This document shows positions 34,002 to 43,138 of a stretch of DNA of 64,000 bases, piece by piece; position 1 is the stretch's first letter; each line of letters starts with the position of its first letter. Below the pieces are notes generated by a model, which did not search any database, was not told the DNA's origin, and saw only the letters and a program-made list of their open reading frames with translations. Origin of the DNA: Spirochaeta africana DSM 8902 (GTDB lineage Bacteria > Spirochaetota > Spirochaetia > DSM-27196 > DSM-8902); the NCBI RefSeq assembly GCF_000242595.2, contig NC_017098.1, positions 2,294,001-2,358,000 on the forward strand, read 5' to 3'. Made by a program: the position numbers and the translations under genes.

Positions 34002-34031
34002 CCTCCGGTCTCCTCGGTGATCCGTGCGTGA

Positions 34032-34955
34032 TTATTCGTCGTACAGCCAGGTGCTCAGGTAACGCTCGCCGGAATCACATATAAACGTGACAATGCGTTT
34101 ACCTGCGCTTTCCGGTCGGGCAGCGATCTGCAAGGCAGCCCATACATTGGCGCCGGATGAAACCCCGCCCAGGATTCCCTCGCGCTTGGCCAGCTCCCGT
34201 GCGGTTTCTGTGGCAGCATCGTTCCCAACCGGAATCACCTCGTCCAGCAGCCCGGTATTCAGCACATCGGGCACAAATCCTGCACCAATCCCCTGGATAC
34301 GATGGGGTCCCGGACTGCCACCCGACAGTACTGCCGAACTTTCCGGCTCTACGGCGACGATCCGCAAATCGGGATTGTGCTGCCTTAATACCTCGCCAAT
34401 ACCGGTAATACTGCCGCCGGTCCCTACACCAGCTACCAGGATATCTACCTTCTGATCGCAGTCGTGCCAGATCTCACCGGCGGTGGTATCCCGGTGCACC
34501 TGCGGGTTGGCCGGATTGGTGAACTGCCGGGTAAGCACCGCCCCCGGGGTGGCGCGAACCAGCTCCTCGGCCTTGGCTACCGCACCATTCATACCTTGCG
34601 GCCCCGGGGTAAGCACCAGGGTAGCACCCAATGCCTTGAGCAGTCGGCGTCGCTCGATGCTCATGGTATCCGGCATAGTAAGCATGACCCGGTAGCCCTT
34701 GACCGCGCCGACAAAAGCCAGCGCGATGCCGGTATTGCCGCTGGTAGCCTCGATAATGGTGCCGCCAGGGGGCAGCTCTCCGGAGGCCTCGGCAGCCTCG
34801 ATCATTCCCAGCCCGGTGCGGTCCTTGACGCTGGACGTCGGATTGCCGGACTCCAGTTTCACCACCACCTCGCCGGGCAGCTCGGCAGCCAACCGCTGCA
34901 GTCTCACCATCGGGGTGCGCCCGACCAGCTCGGTCATAGAATTGTAGATGCCCAT
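34032..34955 (-). CDS. cysK: Cysteine synthase A (O-acetylserine sulfhydrylase)
   Basis: The 307-residue PLP enzyme has the lysine in SSVKDRTG, the substrate loop EATSGNTGIALA, the phosphate-binding GVGTGGSITG, and the C-terminal GGVSSGANVWAA. It converts O-acetylserine and sulfide to cysteine. The start at 34955 is fixed by AAGGAGG four bases upstream. A promoter lies about 40 bases upstream and metY follows. Confidence 0.96.
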   Translation of the reverse strand: MGIYNSMTELVGRTPMVRLQRLAAELPGEVVVKLESGNPTSSVKDRTGLGMIEAAEASGELPPGGTIIEATSGNTGIALAFVGAVKGYRVMLTMPDTMSIERRRLLKALGATLVLTPGPQGMNGAVAKAEELVRATPGAVLTRQFTNPANPQVHRDTTAGEIWHDCDQKVDILVAGVGTGGSITGIGEVLRQHNPDLRIVAVEPESSAVLSGGSPGPHRIQGIGAGFVPDVLNTGLLDEVIPVGNDAATETARELAKREGILGGVSSGANVWAALQIAARPESAGKRIVTFICDSGERYLSTWLYDE

Positions 34956-34993
34956 CCAGCCTCCTTGTCGACTATTCATATCAAGTTATCGAG

Positions 34994-35022
34994 ATAATAC
35001 GATTGTTGCGACAAAAAGGCAA
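34994..35022 (-). promoter_or_regulatory. Promoter of cysK
   Basis: Minus-strand TTGCCT (35017-35022) and TATTAT (34994-34999) with 17 bases between. Confidence 0.7.
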
Positions 35023-35043
35023 GTCCTGTCGGGCCGCACACCC

Positions 35044-36294
35044 TCAATCGTCGATGATTGTCATCTCGACCCGACGATTGCGTCGCCGCCCATCTTCGGT
35101 GTCGTTCGGGGCAACCGGATCCTCGGCACCATGCCCCTCGATAAACAGACGATCGGGATCCCGCACACCAAGCTCGGTAAGGTATCGACCAACCGCCGCT
35201 GCTCGCTGCTCGGAAAGCCGCATGCGTCCCTCCGGGGTACCGGCAAGCGCGGTGTGTCCGCTTACCAGCACGTCGTGGTCGGGATATTGCCGCAGGATGT
35301 CTCCGATGCGGCGAATCTTCTCCCGCTCGGATGGCAGCAGCTCGGCGGAGTCCGGCGGAAACTGGATGTCCGACAGCCGAATGGTAATCCCGCGTTCATG
35401 CTCCTCTACCGACGCATCCGGCACCTCACTCTGCTCGAGCTCGCGCCGGATATCATCCCGCACCCGGTCACGATCAAGTCGTTCTGACTCGACCACATGC
35501 GCGTCTGCAGTACCGGTGAACCGATACACGGCACCGGTATTCATACGGATCTCCAGGTCATATTCTTCCTCGTAGAACGCGGGCCGGCCGTTTTCTCGGT
35601 CAAAGTACAGCAGCTGTTCACTGTAGCCGCTGACCGTCGCCGGATATACCGACTGGGTCCGCCGGGGTGACCGGTGGAACACGGTGTAATCGATCTCTAC
35701 GACATCAAAGATTCGCCCGTTGATTTCCTCGGCACCGAGATAGGTATACCTTACCGGAACCGGAAACCGGTAAGGCTCGGCAATACCGAAGGGTTCCCGA
35801 AAGTCATGCACCTCGTAGCCATCGTAGCTCCAGGTATCACCAGGCCGCAGCGGATGGTCAGGCCAGACCGGTACATTGCGGACCACCGGGACAAAGTACT
35901 CGTCGCTGATCTCGTACACACCGAATTCGTCACGCCAGAATTCAGAATGATAGCGATTGCGGGTATGATACACCCCGGGGGCAAAATCGACCATCTCACC
36001 GGACTCGTAGTCGAGCAATATGTATCCGCGCCGTCCCTCGGTTTCCTCTATACTTATCTGCAGGCGATTCAATATCTCCGCCGAGTGGGAAAACCGCCCG
36101 TCAACAAACACGTTCTGACGCACGGTACTCAGAATCCGGTAACGTTCACCGGCCTGGTAACGGAACCGCAGCTCTACCCCGCCGCCAAGGCTATCGACCT
36201 CCCTGACGTCACTTGCAGCTGCCCCGGATACCACTGTCAGGACTGCGGCAGCTGCCAGAATGATTCGTACCAGACACCTTTTCGCACTGTTCAT
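35044..36294 (-). CDS. Exported OmpA-domain protein
   Basis: The 416-residue protein has a signal peptide (hydrophobic core IILAAAAVLTVVS, cleavage near residue 27), a roughly 250-residue beta-rich N-terminal region with no family that I recognise, and a C-terminal OmpA/MotB peptidoglycan-binding domain (IQFPPDSAELLPSE, VSGHTALAGTPEGRMRLSEQRA, IEGHGAEDPVAPN). The domain usually binds meso-diaminopimelate; the Asp of the canonical NxxLSxxRA site reads RMRLSEQRA here. It is probably an outer-membrane or periplasmic anchor protein. AGGAG ribosome-binding site; divergent from the DbpA-domain gene. Confidence 0.85.
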   Translation of the reverse strand: MNSAKRCLVRIILAAAAVLTVVSGAAASDVREVDSLGGGVELRFRYQAGERYRILSTVRQNVFVDGRFSHSAEILNRLQISIEETEGRRGYILLDYESGEMVDFAPGVYHTRNRYHSEFWRDEFGVYEISDEYFVPVVRNVPVWPDHPLRPGDTWSYDGYEVHDFREPFGIAEPYRFPVPVRYTYLGAEEINGRIFDVVEIDYTVFHRSPRRTQSVYPATVSGYSEQLLYFDRENGRPAFYEEEYDLEIRMNTGAVYRFTGTADAHVVESERLDRDRVRDDIRRELEQSEVPDASVEEHERGITIRLSDIQFPPDSAELLPSEREKIRRIGDILRQYPDHDVLVSGHTALAGTPEGRMRLSEQRAAAVGRYLTELGVRDPDRLFIEGHGAEDPVAPNDTEDGRRRNRRVEMTIIDD

Positions 36295-36335
36295 AGACTT
36301 CTCCTGTTAAAATTTCGGGTGTTACCCGCGGCTCC

Positions 36336-36364
36336 TTGACAAACATGATAACCGGAATTAGATT
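36336..36364 (+). promoter_or_regulatory. Promoter reading toward the DbpA-domain gene
   Basis: TTGACA (36336-36341) and TAGATT (36359-36364) with a 17-base spacer. The predicted start near 36371 leaves a leader of about 250 bases. Confidence 0.7.
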
Positions 36365-36370
36365 TAGTTT

Positions 36371-36622
36371 ACAGTTTGCAGGATGATAGCGTAACAGCAC
36401 CCGGTTTCGATGTGCCGGTTAGCTGCGGATGCGCGTGTACCCGATACGGGAGAACTGAGCGAGAATGAATTTCCCGGGCTGTGTACAGCACGGGTGAAAC
36501 GCACTTTTTTTACATGCATTTTTCGGTGGCCGATTCTGAGCCTGAGGACTCTCGTAGATTCCAGTGCGCATTCGACTATGCGGCTTGCAGACAAGTTTGT
36601 GAATCTATTGAGGAGAATGGGC
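36371..36622 (+). other. Long, hairpin-rich leader of the DbpA-domain gene
   Basis: About 250 bases between the predicted transcription start and the ATG. Visible hairpins include CCCG-ATA-CGGG near 36441, and a CCCGGGCTG / CAGCACGGG hairpin near 36475 followed ten bases later by T7. The frame stays open upstream to ATG 36410, but codon use and residues there do not look protein-like. No known riboswitch was recognised. Confidence 0.45.
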
Positions 36623-37240
36623 ATGGCTACACGTGAACTCCCATCACAGGACAATGAGCTGATTATCGCCAAAATCGAAGAACTGCTGCAGCAGATCCAG
36701 TATCAGGAGGATCCGGCAGAGATGGATACGCTGCGCAGGCTATACAAGAAGCATGTACCGATCTTTCGCCGGTCCTACTTCAGTGCACTGCTGATCCGCG
36801 AGCTTGCTCGCACACAGGGGGTGCGGTTTTCCTCGCCCTCCGGAAAACCGGCGAAAGCATCGCGCAGCGATGCCCGGCGAGCAGCAAAAGCCGAGGCCGA
36901 GCAGCGCAAGGCAGAGGTCAAACGCCTGGCAAAGCAAGCCAGCAGCCGCAGTGCATCACGCAACGACGAACCCTCGACCACACCAGGCGATGGCGAGGAC
37001 CCCAATACAATCTTCATCAGTATCGGTAAGAACCGCCGGGTTTTCCCGCGTGATCTTATCGGCCTTTTTTCCAGCGTGGACGGTGTTGACCCGGAAAAGA
37101 TCGGGGATATCCGCATCCTGGATAATTACTCGTTTGTAACGGTAGATCCCTCGATCGCTCCCGGGCTGATTACTGCCTTGCATAATTCCGACTATCGCGG
37201 ACGCAAGCTCACCGTAAATTTCGCCCGCAAGAAAGGGTAA
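36623..37240 (+). CDS. Stand-alone DbpA-type RNA-binding domain protein
   Basis: The 205-residue protein has three parts: an N-terminal helical region (IIAKIEELLQQIQ), a charged Ala/Lys/Arg/Ser-rich linker (about residues 80-125), and a C-terminal domain that matches the DbpA RNA-binding domain (IFISIGKNRRVFPRDLIGLF, GDIRILDNYSFVTVD, YRGRKLTVNFAR). In DbpA/CsdA this domain sits behind a DEAD-box helicase and binds structured rRNA; here no helicase is attached. The start at 36623 has GAGGAG 7 bases upstream; ATG 36578 is an alternative. A strong terminator follows. Confidence 0.75.
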   Translation: MATRELPSQDNELIIAKIEELLQQIQYQEDPAEMDTLRRLYKKHVPIFRRSYFSALLIRELARTQGVRFSSPSGKPAKASRSDARRAAKAEAEQRKAEVKRLAKQASSRSASRNDEPSTTPGDGEDPNTIFISIGKNRRVFPRDLIGLFSSVDGVDPEKIGDIRILDNYSFVTVDPSIAPGLITALHNSDYRGRKLTVNFARKKG

Positions 37241-37246
37241 AAAACC

Positions 37247-37285
37247 GGGCGTTCCGCCAGCCACCGAGCGGAGCGCCCTTTTTTT
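37247..37285 (+). terminator. Intrinsic terminator of the DbpA-domain gene
   Basis: An 11-bp stem (GGGCGTTCCGC with GCGGAGCGCCC, one G-U pair) is followed by T7, immediately after the stop codon. Confidence 0.92.
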
Positions 37286-37318
37286 AGAAAATCCCCTCCG
37301 ATTCTAAACCGGTTAAAT

Positions 37319-37347
37319 TTGCATAATTTCCTGTTTCGCGGTACGAT
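37319..37347 (+). promoter_or_regulatory. Promoter of the GH13 lipoprotein gene
   Basis: TTGCAT (37319-37324) and TACGAT (37342-37347) with 17 bases between. A strong AAGGAGGAA site follows at 37359-37367. Confidence 0.7.
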
Positions 37348-37369
37348 ATTCGCCATGCAAGGAGGAACT

Positions 37370-39733
37370 ATGCATAAGAAACAGTTTTTGTTACGTGCCG
37401 TAACCCTGCTGATCCTCGCGGGATTGGTGTTTGCCGGCTGTGCTACCGAAGCCGAGCGCACCGTCGACCCGTCCATCCGGATCGCAGAGGTCTACGAAAG
37501 CAATGTTATTCGCATGCGCGTCAGCCTTTTCCCCGACAACATCGATGACTTTGAGTTCAGCGTAGAACCGGACACACATACAGTCACCGATGTCCGACGG
37601 GCTAATCAGTTCATCTATCTGACACTTGATCAGGCGATGGAGACCGGGCAGAGCTATCGGGTATCCTTTACTTCCGAGGCGTATGAGGTAAGCGGATCGG
37701 CCGATGTCGATACTGCACCACTGTACGAGGCGATCTTTAACGAGATGTACAGCGACAAGCCCCTGGGCTACAACCTGGAGGATGGGGTTTCCACCTTCCG
37801 CCTGTTCGTACCTCGCGGGGTTGCTGTAGAACTGCATGTCTTTGATGATCTGGACCAGGAAGAGGGCACCGTCTACCAGATGGAGAACGACGGCGACCAG
37901 GTATTCGAGGCATTTATCGATGGCGAGATGTGGGGCAAGTACTACGGCTACCGGATTACCGAGCGCAGCTACGAACCGCGCCGTTTCCACCCCCATATTG
38001 ATCATGACACCATCTTCCACGACCCCTACAGCTGGGCAGTTGCTACCCATAACGAGTTCCCGTCCAAGCTGCGAACCCTGATCATTGACCCCTCCGGGTA
38101 TGACTGGGAAGGCACCGAGCCTCTGCAGATCGACATCCGTGATCTGGTCATCATGGAGGCGCATATCCGTGACCTCACAGCTCACCCGACTGCCGAGGCT
38201 GATGTACCAGGCTATCGCGGTATGCTGACCGCACAGCGCGGCGGTATCGAGTACCTCAAGCATCTGGGCGTGAATGCCGTCGAGTTCCTGCCGATCCACG
38301 AGTTCAATAACATCGAAGCTCCCTGGCAGGAAAGCAGCCACGGCTTCCTGAACAACTGGAATGCTACCGAGGAAAACTACTGGGGCTACATGACCACCAA
38401 CTTCTTTGCCCCCGAGTCATATTTCGCCAGTGATGGCACCCTCGAGCGCGGCACCTGGAAGGGTACCGACGGTCGCGCCATTAACGAGTTCCGCGATGTA
38501 GTGCGTGAACTGCACAAAAACGGGATCGCGGTACTGCTTGATGTGGTCTATAACCACACCTCGCAGTATGACGAGCAGCCGCTCAAGCTGATCGACTATG
38601 ACTTCTACTTCAAGCCGCAGGACCGAACCGGTACCGGTAACGAGGTGGATACCCGCCGCCGCATGGTACGCCGGATGGTGCTGGACAGCCTTGAGCACTG
38701 GATGACCGAGTATCACATCGATGGTTTTCGCTTTGACCTGGCAGCCAGCCATGACCGCAAGACCATCGAGGCGATCTACGACGAGATGCGTCAGATCAAC
38801 CCCGAGGTATACCTGATCGCCGAGCCATGGGGCGGCGAGGGGCTGACCAATGCCAATGACTTTATCGAGGTAGGCTGGTCCAAATGGGAGTCCGGGATTC
38901 GTGATGCGGTGCGCGGCCAGAACCGCCCGGCCGACAGCTCGGCCCGTAACTTTGCCCTGGGCGACACCAGCGCCAACGGTCTGGTTCCATTCTGGGGTGC
39001 CACCCAGCAGGGTCAGCCCTATCAGCACGTGAACTACATCGAAAGCCATGACGATGCCACCCTGGGCGACAACTTCCGGATTGCCAGCGGTTTCTACTCC
39101 TTCGAAAATCCCGACGGCAGCATCAACCGCATCGAGGACATCCAGGAGTATCTGACCAACACCCCGGACCTGCAGGCAGCCCACGAGATCGCTGCCCTGT
39201 CGCTGTTCCTTTCTCAGGGACCGGTCATGCTGCATCTGGGTCAGGAATGGGCTCGCGGCAAGGTCGTACCGGATCTTACCGGTGAGGTGGACGAGGTAAC
39301 CGATCGCGGCCGCATTGGTACTGCATCGGACAACATTGTGTTCAACACCCCGACCCCGAACAGCTACATGCTGGATAACGAAACCAACTGGATCAACTTC
39401 GATCACGTTGAGTTCAACCGGCCGCTGGTAGACTTCTACCGCGGACTGATCGAACTGCGCATCGCCGAGCCGCTGCTCGGTCGCGCCGAAAGCGATCAGA
39501 TCGACCTCCTGCGCGACAGCAGTAACCGCTATGCGCTGGGAACCAACATCGACGGACAGATCATCGGGTTTGTAAACGCCGATCGCGACAATACCGCTAC
39601 CTTCAGCGTACCCCAGGGTACCTACTCGGTCGTGGTTGAGGGGTCATCTGCCGGCACCGAAGAACTCCGCGAGTTCACCGGTAGTGAGATCACCATTCCG
39701 GAGGCATCCGGTCTGATCATGATCCGCAAATAG
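37370..39733 (+). CDS. Lipoprotein glycoside hydrolase family 13 (type I pullulanase-like)
   Basis: The 787-residue protein has a lipoprotein signal with lipidated Cys24 (LVFAGC). A short N-terminal beta domain and a CBM48-like domain (YNLEDGVSTFRLFVPRG) precede the catalytic barrel, whose regions read DVVYNHT, DGFRFDLAA, LIAEPWGGEG and ESHDD. The YNxG-type layout fits type I pullulanases that cut alpha-1,6 bonds. As a surface or periplasmic lipoprotein it would trim external alpha-glucans, complementing cytoplasmic GlgX and the CBM48-like lipoprotein at 57473. It has its own promoter and terminator. Confidence 0.85.
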   Translation: MHKKQFLLRAVTLLILAGLVFAGCATEAERTVDPSIRIAEVYESNVIRMRVSLFPDNIDDFEFSVEPDTHTVTDVRRANQFIYLTLDQAMETGQSYRVSFTSEAYEVSGSADVDTAPLYEAIFNEMYSDKPLGYNLEDGVSTFRLFVPRGVAVELHVFDDLDQEEGTVYQMENDGDQVFEAFIDGEMWGKYYGYRITERSYEPRRFHPHIDHDTIFHDPYSWAVATHNEFPSKLRTLIIDPSGYDWEGTEPLQIDIRDLVIMEAHIRDLTAHPTAEADVPGYRGMLTAQRGGIEYLKHLGVNAVEFLPIHEFNNIEAPWQESSHGFLNNWNATEENYWGYMTTNFFAPESYFASDGTLERGTWKGTDGRAINEFRDVVRELHKNGIAVLLDVVYNHTSQYDEQPLKLIDYDFYFKPQDRTGTGNEVDTRRRMVRRMVLDSLEHWMTEYHIDGFRFDLAASHDRKTIEAIYDEMRQINPEVYLIAEPWGGEGLTNANDFIEVGWSKWESGIRDAVRGQNRPADSSARNFALGDTSANGLVPFWGATQQGQPYQHVNYIESHDDATLGDNFRIASGFYSFENPDGSINRIEDIQEYLTNTPDLQAAHEIAALSLFLSQGPVMLHLGQEWARGKVVPDLTGEVDEVTDRGRIGTASDNIVFNTPTPNSYMLDNETNWINFDHVEFNRPLVDFYRGLIELRIAEPLLGRAESDQIDLLRDSSNRYALGTNIDGQIIGFVNADRDNTATFSVPQGTYSVVVEGSSAGTEELREFTGSEITIPEASGLIMIRK

Positions 39734-39775
39734 ACTGACTGCGTTCTGTCGCATGCAGAACCATCAGTGCCCCAG

Positions 39776-39809
39776 GACTGCCGGAATATACTCCGGCAGT
39801 CTTTTTTTT
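39776..39809 (+). terminator. Intrinsic terminator of the GH13 lipoprotein gene
   Basis: A 10-bp perfect stem (GACTGCCGGA with TCCGGCAGTC) and a 6-base loop are followed by T8. Confidence 0.93.
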
Positions 39810-39813
39810 AGGA

Positions 39814-39842
39814 TTGCCAAATCATCCTGGTTTCGCTACCCT
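39814..39842 (+). promoter_or_regulatory. Promoter of the proA operon (leaderless type)
   Basis: TTGCCA (39814-39819) and TACCCT (39837-39842) are 17 bases apart, directly after the preceding terminator; the ATG follows 6 bases after the -10 box. Confidence 0.6.
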
Positions 39843-39848
39843 GTGGAC

Positions 39849-41135
39849 ATGTCAGAAACAGTACAGACCGTAACCGAACGCTCCCGACATGTTGCGCCTG
39901 TTCTCGCTGCCTGCAGCGGCGAGACCATCAGCACCGCACTGAACGCCATGGCCGACAGCCTGCAGCAGCATGCCCCGGAGATTTTCGCCGCCAACAACGA
40001 GGACATCCTGCGCAGTCAGGAAGAGCAGATCGACCTCCCGCTGCTGAAACGACTCAAGTTTGATCAGCCAAAGCTTGACGGGGTAACCGATGGTCTGCGT
40101 CAGCTGGCCGCCATGGAGAACCCGCTGGGTAAAATCCAGAGCGTACGCGAGCTGGATGCTGGCCTGATCCTGGAGCGTGTCTCCTGCCCGATCGGGGTAA
40201 TCGGCATGATATTCGAATCCCGACCGGATGCACTGGTACAGATTGCCGGGCTGTGTGCCAAATCCGGCAACGCAGTCATTCTGAAGGGCGGTCGCGAGGC
40301 AATGGAGTCCAACCGCATCCTGAGCCGCCTGCTGCACGATGCCGGGACCTCTGCCGGACTGCCGGATGGATGGCTCGCATTGATAGAAACCCGCGAGGAT
40401 GTACAGGCCCTGCTGACCCGGCATGACGATATAGACCTGCTGATCCCGCGCGGCAGCAACGAGTTTGTCCAGTACATTATGCACAACACCACCATTCCGG
40501 TACTCGGTCACGCAGACGGAATCTGTCATGTCTACCTGGACAAGGATGCTGAAACCGGAATGGCGGTTGATATCAGCCTTGATTCCAAAACCCAGTATCT
40601 GGCTGTCTGTAATGCCGCCGAAACCCTGCTGATTCATCGTGAGGCAGCCGCCCGCCTGCTGCCGCCTCTGCATGAGGCGTTATCCAGCAGCGGGGTCGAG
40701 GTTCGCGGCTGCGAAAAAACCCGGGCCCTGGTACCGGCATTGCCGGCAACCGAGGAAGACTGGGCCAGTGAATACCTGGATGCAATCATCTCTGTGCGCA
40801 TTGTTGATTCACTGGAACAGGCGGTAGAACATATTAATACCTATGGGTCCGGGCACACCGATGCGATCGTGACCAGCAACCAGGCTGCAGCCGAGCTGTT
40901 TATGCGCAGTGTCGACACCGCCAACGCATTCTGGAATGCCAGCACACGATTTGCCGACGGCTATCGCTATGGACTGGGTGCCGAAGTCGGTATCAGCACT
41001 GGCAAAATCCATGCACGCGGACCGGTCGGCATCGAGGGACTGATGATCTATCAATGGCGGCTGCGCGGCAACGGCCAGATCGTTGCCCCCTACGCTGCCG
41101 GCAGTAAACGCTTCACCCACCGGGATATTACATGA
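39849..41135 (+). CDS. proA: Glutamate-5-semialdehyde dehydrogenase (gamma-glutamyl phosphate reductase)
   Basis: The 428-residue protein has PIGVIGMIFESRPDA, GNAVILKGGREA, LIPRGSNEFVQYI and the catalytic Cys segment HADGICHVYLD, then VDTANAFWNASTRFADGYRYGLGAEVGIST in pieces. ProA reduces gamma-glutamyl phosphate in proline synthesis. Start 39849 is placed by the family N-terminus and by the promoter; no Shine-Dalgarno site is present. It overlaps proB by 4 bases. The order proA-proB is inverted relative to E. coli. Confidence 0.96.
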   Translation: MSETVQTVTERSRHVAPVLAACSGETISTALNAMADSLQQHAPEIFAANNEDILRSQEEQIDLPLLKRLKFDQPKLDGVTDGLRQLAAMENPLGKIQSVRELDAGLILERVSCPIGVIGMIFESRPDALVQIAGLCAKSGNAVILKGGREAMESNRILSRLLHDAGTSAGLPDGWLALIETREDVQALLTRHDDIDLLIPRGSNEFVQYIMHNTTIPVLGHADGICHVYLDKDAETGMAVDISLDSKTQYLAVCNAAETLLIHREAAARLLPPLHEALSSSGVEVRGCEKTRALVPALPATEEDWASEYLDAIISVRIVDSLEQAVEHINTYGSGHTDAIVTSNQAAAELFMRSVDTANAFWNASTRFADGYRYGLGAEVGISTGKIHARGPVGIEGLMIYQWRLRGNGQIVAPYAAGSKRFTHRDIT

Positions 41136-42253
41136 GACCATCCCTGTCCGGCACCCGACGACTGGTAATCAAGATTGGTACCAATGTGCTGGCCGGCGGC
41201 CCCGGCGGCTTCCGCCCGGAGACCGCCGAGGAGATTGTCCGCTGTAGCGCTGCGCTGCAGCAGCGCGGACTTGAGGTTATCCTGGTCAGCTCCGGAGCTA
41301 TTGGCCTGGGAGCCCACCGACTGGGTCGCAGCGGACGCATCACCCCGATAGCCGATCGCCAGGTATGTGCTGCCGTAGGTCAGCCGCTGCTGATGAACGA
41401 GTATCATCGACTTTTTCAGCAGCACGGTGTCCCCATTGCCCAGGTTTTACTGACTCGTGAACTGCTGAATGACCGCGACAGCTTTCTCAACATTCAGGCA
41501 ACCGTGCACAACCTGCTGAGACAGGGCATAATTCCCATCTGTAACGAGAATGACTCGGTATCAACCGCCGAGATCGGGCCGGTCTTCGGCGACAATGACA
41601 ACCTCAGTGCACATATTGCGAGCAAACTGGATGCCGACCTGCTGGTCCTGCTGACCGACATCGACTCCCTGTATACCGCCGATCCACGCAACACCCCCGA
41701 CGCCCGGCCAATCAGCCTGGTTGAACGGATAACCCCAGAGCTGTTGCAGGCAGCTACCGGCAGCAGCAGTGAGCTGGGCACTGGCGGGATGCGAACCAAG
41801 CTCGAGGCAGTCCAGATCGCCGCCAGAGCCGGGACCAATGTAATTATTGCTGACGGTCGCGCCCCGGGAACCCTGCTGCAGATCATCGATGATGAGCCGG
41901 TAGGGACCCTGTTTCTCTCCGGCACCCGCATGAAAAGCCGGCAGCGCTGGATTGCCAACGCCGCTCCTCGCGGCACGATTCACATCGACGCCGGGGCAGA
42001 GCAGGCCTTGCTGACCGGCAAAAGCCTGCTGCCCAAGGGCATTCTCTCGGTAGACGGCAGTTTTCGTGCTGGTGAAATCATTCGTCTGAACACCGCCTTC
42101 AACGCAGTAAGCCGGCTGGACAGCAATCAGATCCGCCGCATCATGGGACGCCACAGCAGCGAGATTCCCGGAATTCTTGGCCGTGCCACTGGCGATGTAG
42201 TAGCACAGGCCGAGGATATCGTGGTGCTCATCGAACAGGACGGGCAGCAATGA
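41132..42253 (+). CDS. proB: Glutamate 5-kinase with C-terminal PUA domain
   Basis: The 373-residue protein has an amino-acid kinase domain (RLVIKIGTNVLAGG, VSSGAIGLG, FGDNDNLSAHIA, LLTDIDSLYTADPR, GTGGMRTKLEAV) and a PUA domain from about residue 270 (GTIHIDAGAEQALL). It phosphorylates glutamate for proline synthesis and is normally feedback-inhibited by proline. It is coupled to proA and overlaps the phosphoesterase gene by 4 bases. Confidence 0.96.
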   Translation: MRPSLSGTRRLVIKIGTNVLAGGPGGFRPETAEEIVRCSAALQQRGLEVILVSSGAIGLGAHRLGRSGRITPIADRQVCAAVGQPLLMNEYHRLFQQHGVPIAQVLLTRELLNDRDSFLNIQATVHNLLRQGIIPICNENDSVSTAEIGPVFGDNDNLSAHIASKLDADLLVLLTDIDSLYTADPRNTPDARPISLVERITPELLQAATGSSSELGTGGMRTKLEAVQIAARAGTNVIIADGRAPGTLLQIIDDEPVGTLFLSGTRMKSRQRWIANAAPRGTIHIDAGAEQALLTGKSLLPKGILSVDGSFRAGEIIRLNTAFNAVSRLDSNQIRRIMGRHSSEIPGILGRATGDVVAQAEDIVVLIEQDGQQ

Positions 42254-43137
42254 CAGGCCGGAAGACAGAGGTCAACCAGGCGGCGCCACAGACACCGACA
42301 CAGTCCCCCTCCTCCCTGCAGGCGTCCCCTGCCCGGCCGGCTGACACACCATTCCGTCTGCTGGTACTGAACGACATGCACGTTGCCATGCCAGGAACCC
42401 CCTATCACCATCGTAACACTGCAGCGATCTTTCGGCGCACCCTCGAGACACTGTGCCGCAGCCGCCGCCCGGATCTGCTTATTCTGAACGGGGATCTGTG
42501 CGCGACCGTTCCGGATCCGGCAACCTATCGCTATATCGCACGCCTGCTGCACCAGCTGCAGCTGCCGGCACTGGCGCTGCCGGGCAACCACGATGATCCC
42601 CGCCTGATGCATCGCAGCTTCCCGCATCCGGCCCATGTGCTTGCAGACCAGGGAGCACCGCTTGTCCTGACCTGCCCGGACGACCCCTACTGCGGATGGG
42701 CACGTCTGCATGACTGGGGAATTACGTGGCTCAACAGTTATGATCACCGGGTAAGCCAGGCACAGCTTGACTGGCTGCAGGACAATGCAGCCCATCTGCA
42801 CGCAGATCACGGGAACATCCTTTTTATCCATCATCCGCCGGCGGCAGTACCGTCCCGATTTATGGAGGCACACTACCCGCTGTACAACCGGGACAGCGTC
42901 CTGGCGGCGATTGAGCAGCTTCCCGCTCTACAGCGAATCTTCTGCGGACATTACCACCGCAGCTACGAACATCCCCGGCTGCCGCTTTCGATGGTCAACT
43001 CTTCCCTGTACAGCATAGACCCGGAAAGCCCGAACCATCGGGTGCTGCACCACAATCCCGGCTATGCCTGGATTGAACTCACTCAGGGCTTGCACTATAC
43101 AGTAGCAGAACTGCCGGAAAATATGCTACAAGGGTAG
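42250..43137 (+). CDS. Calcineurin-like metallophosphoesterase (CpdA type)
   Basis: The 295-residue protein has all metallophosphoesterase blocks: LNDMHVA, LNGDLC, LPGNHDDP, FIHHPP, and CGHYHRS. The CpdA/Icc type often hydrolyses cyclic nucleotides, but related enzymes have varied targets. A Pro/Gln/Ser-rich N-terminal stretch of about 30 residues precedes the domain, so the true start might be further in. It sits inside the proA-proB-DAHP synthase operon with 4-base overlap, without an obvious pathway link. Confidence 0.88.
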   Translation: MTGRKTEVNQAAPQTPTQSPSSLQASPARPADTPFRLLVLNDMHVAMPGTPYHHRNTAAIFRRTLETLCRSRRPDLLILNGDLCATVPDPATYRYIARLLHQLQLPALALPGNHDDPRLMHRSFPHPAHVLADQGAPLVLTCPDDPYCGWARLHDWGITWLNSYDHRVSQAQLDWLQDNAAHLHADHGNILFIHHPPAAVPSRFMEAHYPLYNRDSVLAAIEQLPALQRIFCGHYHRSYEHPRLPLSMVNSSLYSIDPESPNHRVLHHNPGYAWIELTQGLHYTVAELPENMLQG

Positions 43138-43138
43138 C

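Noticed and set aside
33922-34031. SAM or T-box riboswitch upstream of metY
   Set aside because: No conserved core of a SAM riboswitch or a T-box sequence; only the simple repeats listed were seen.
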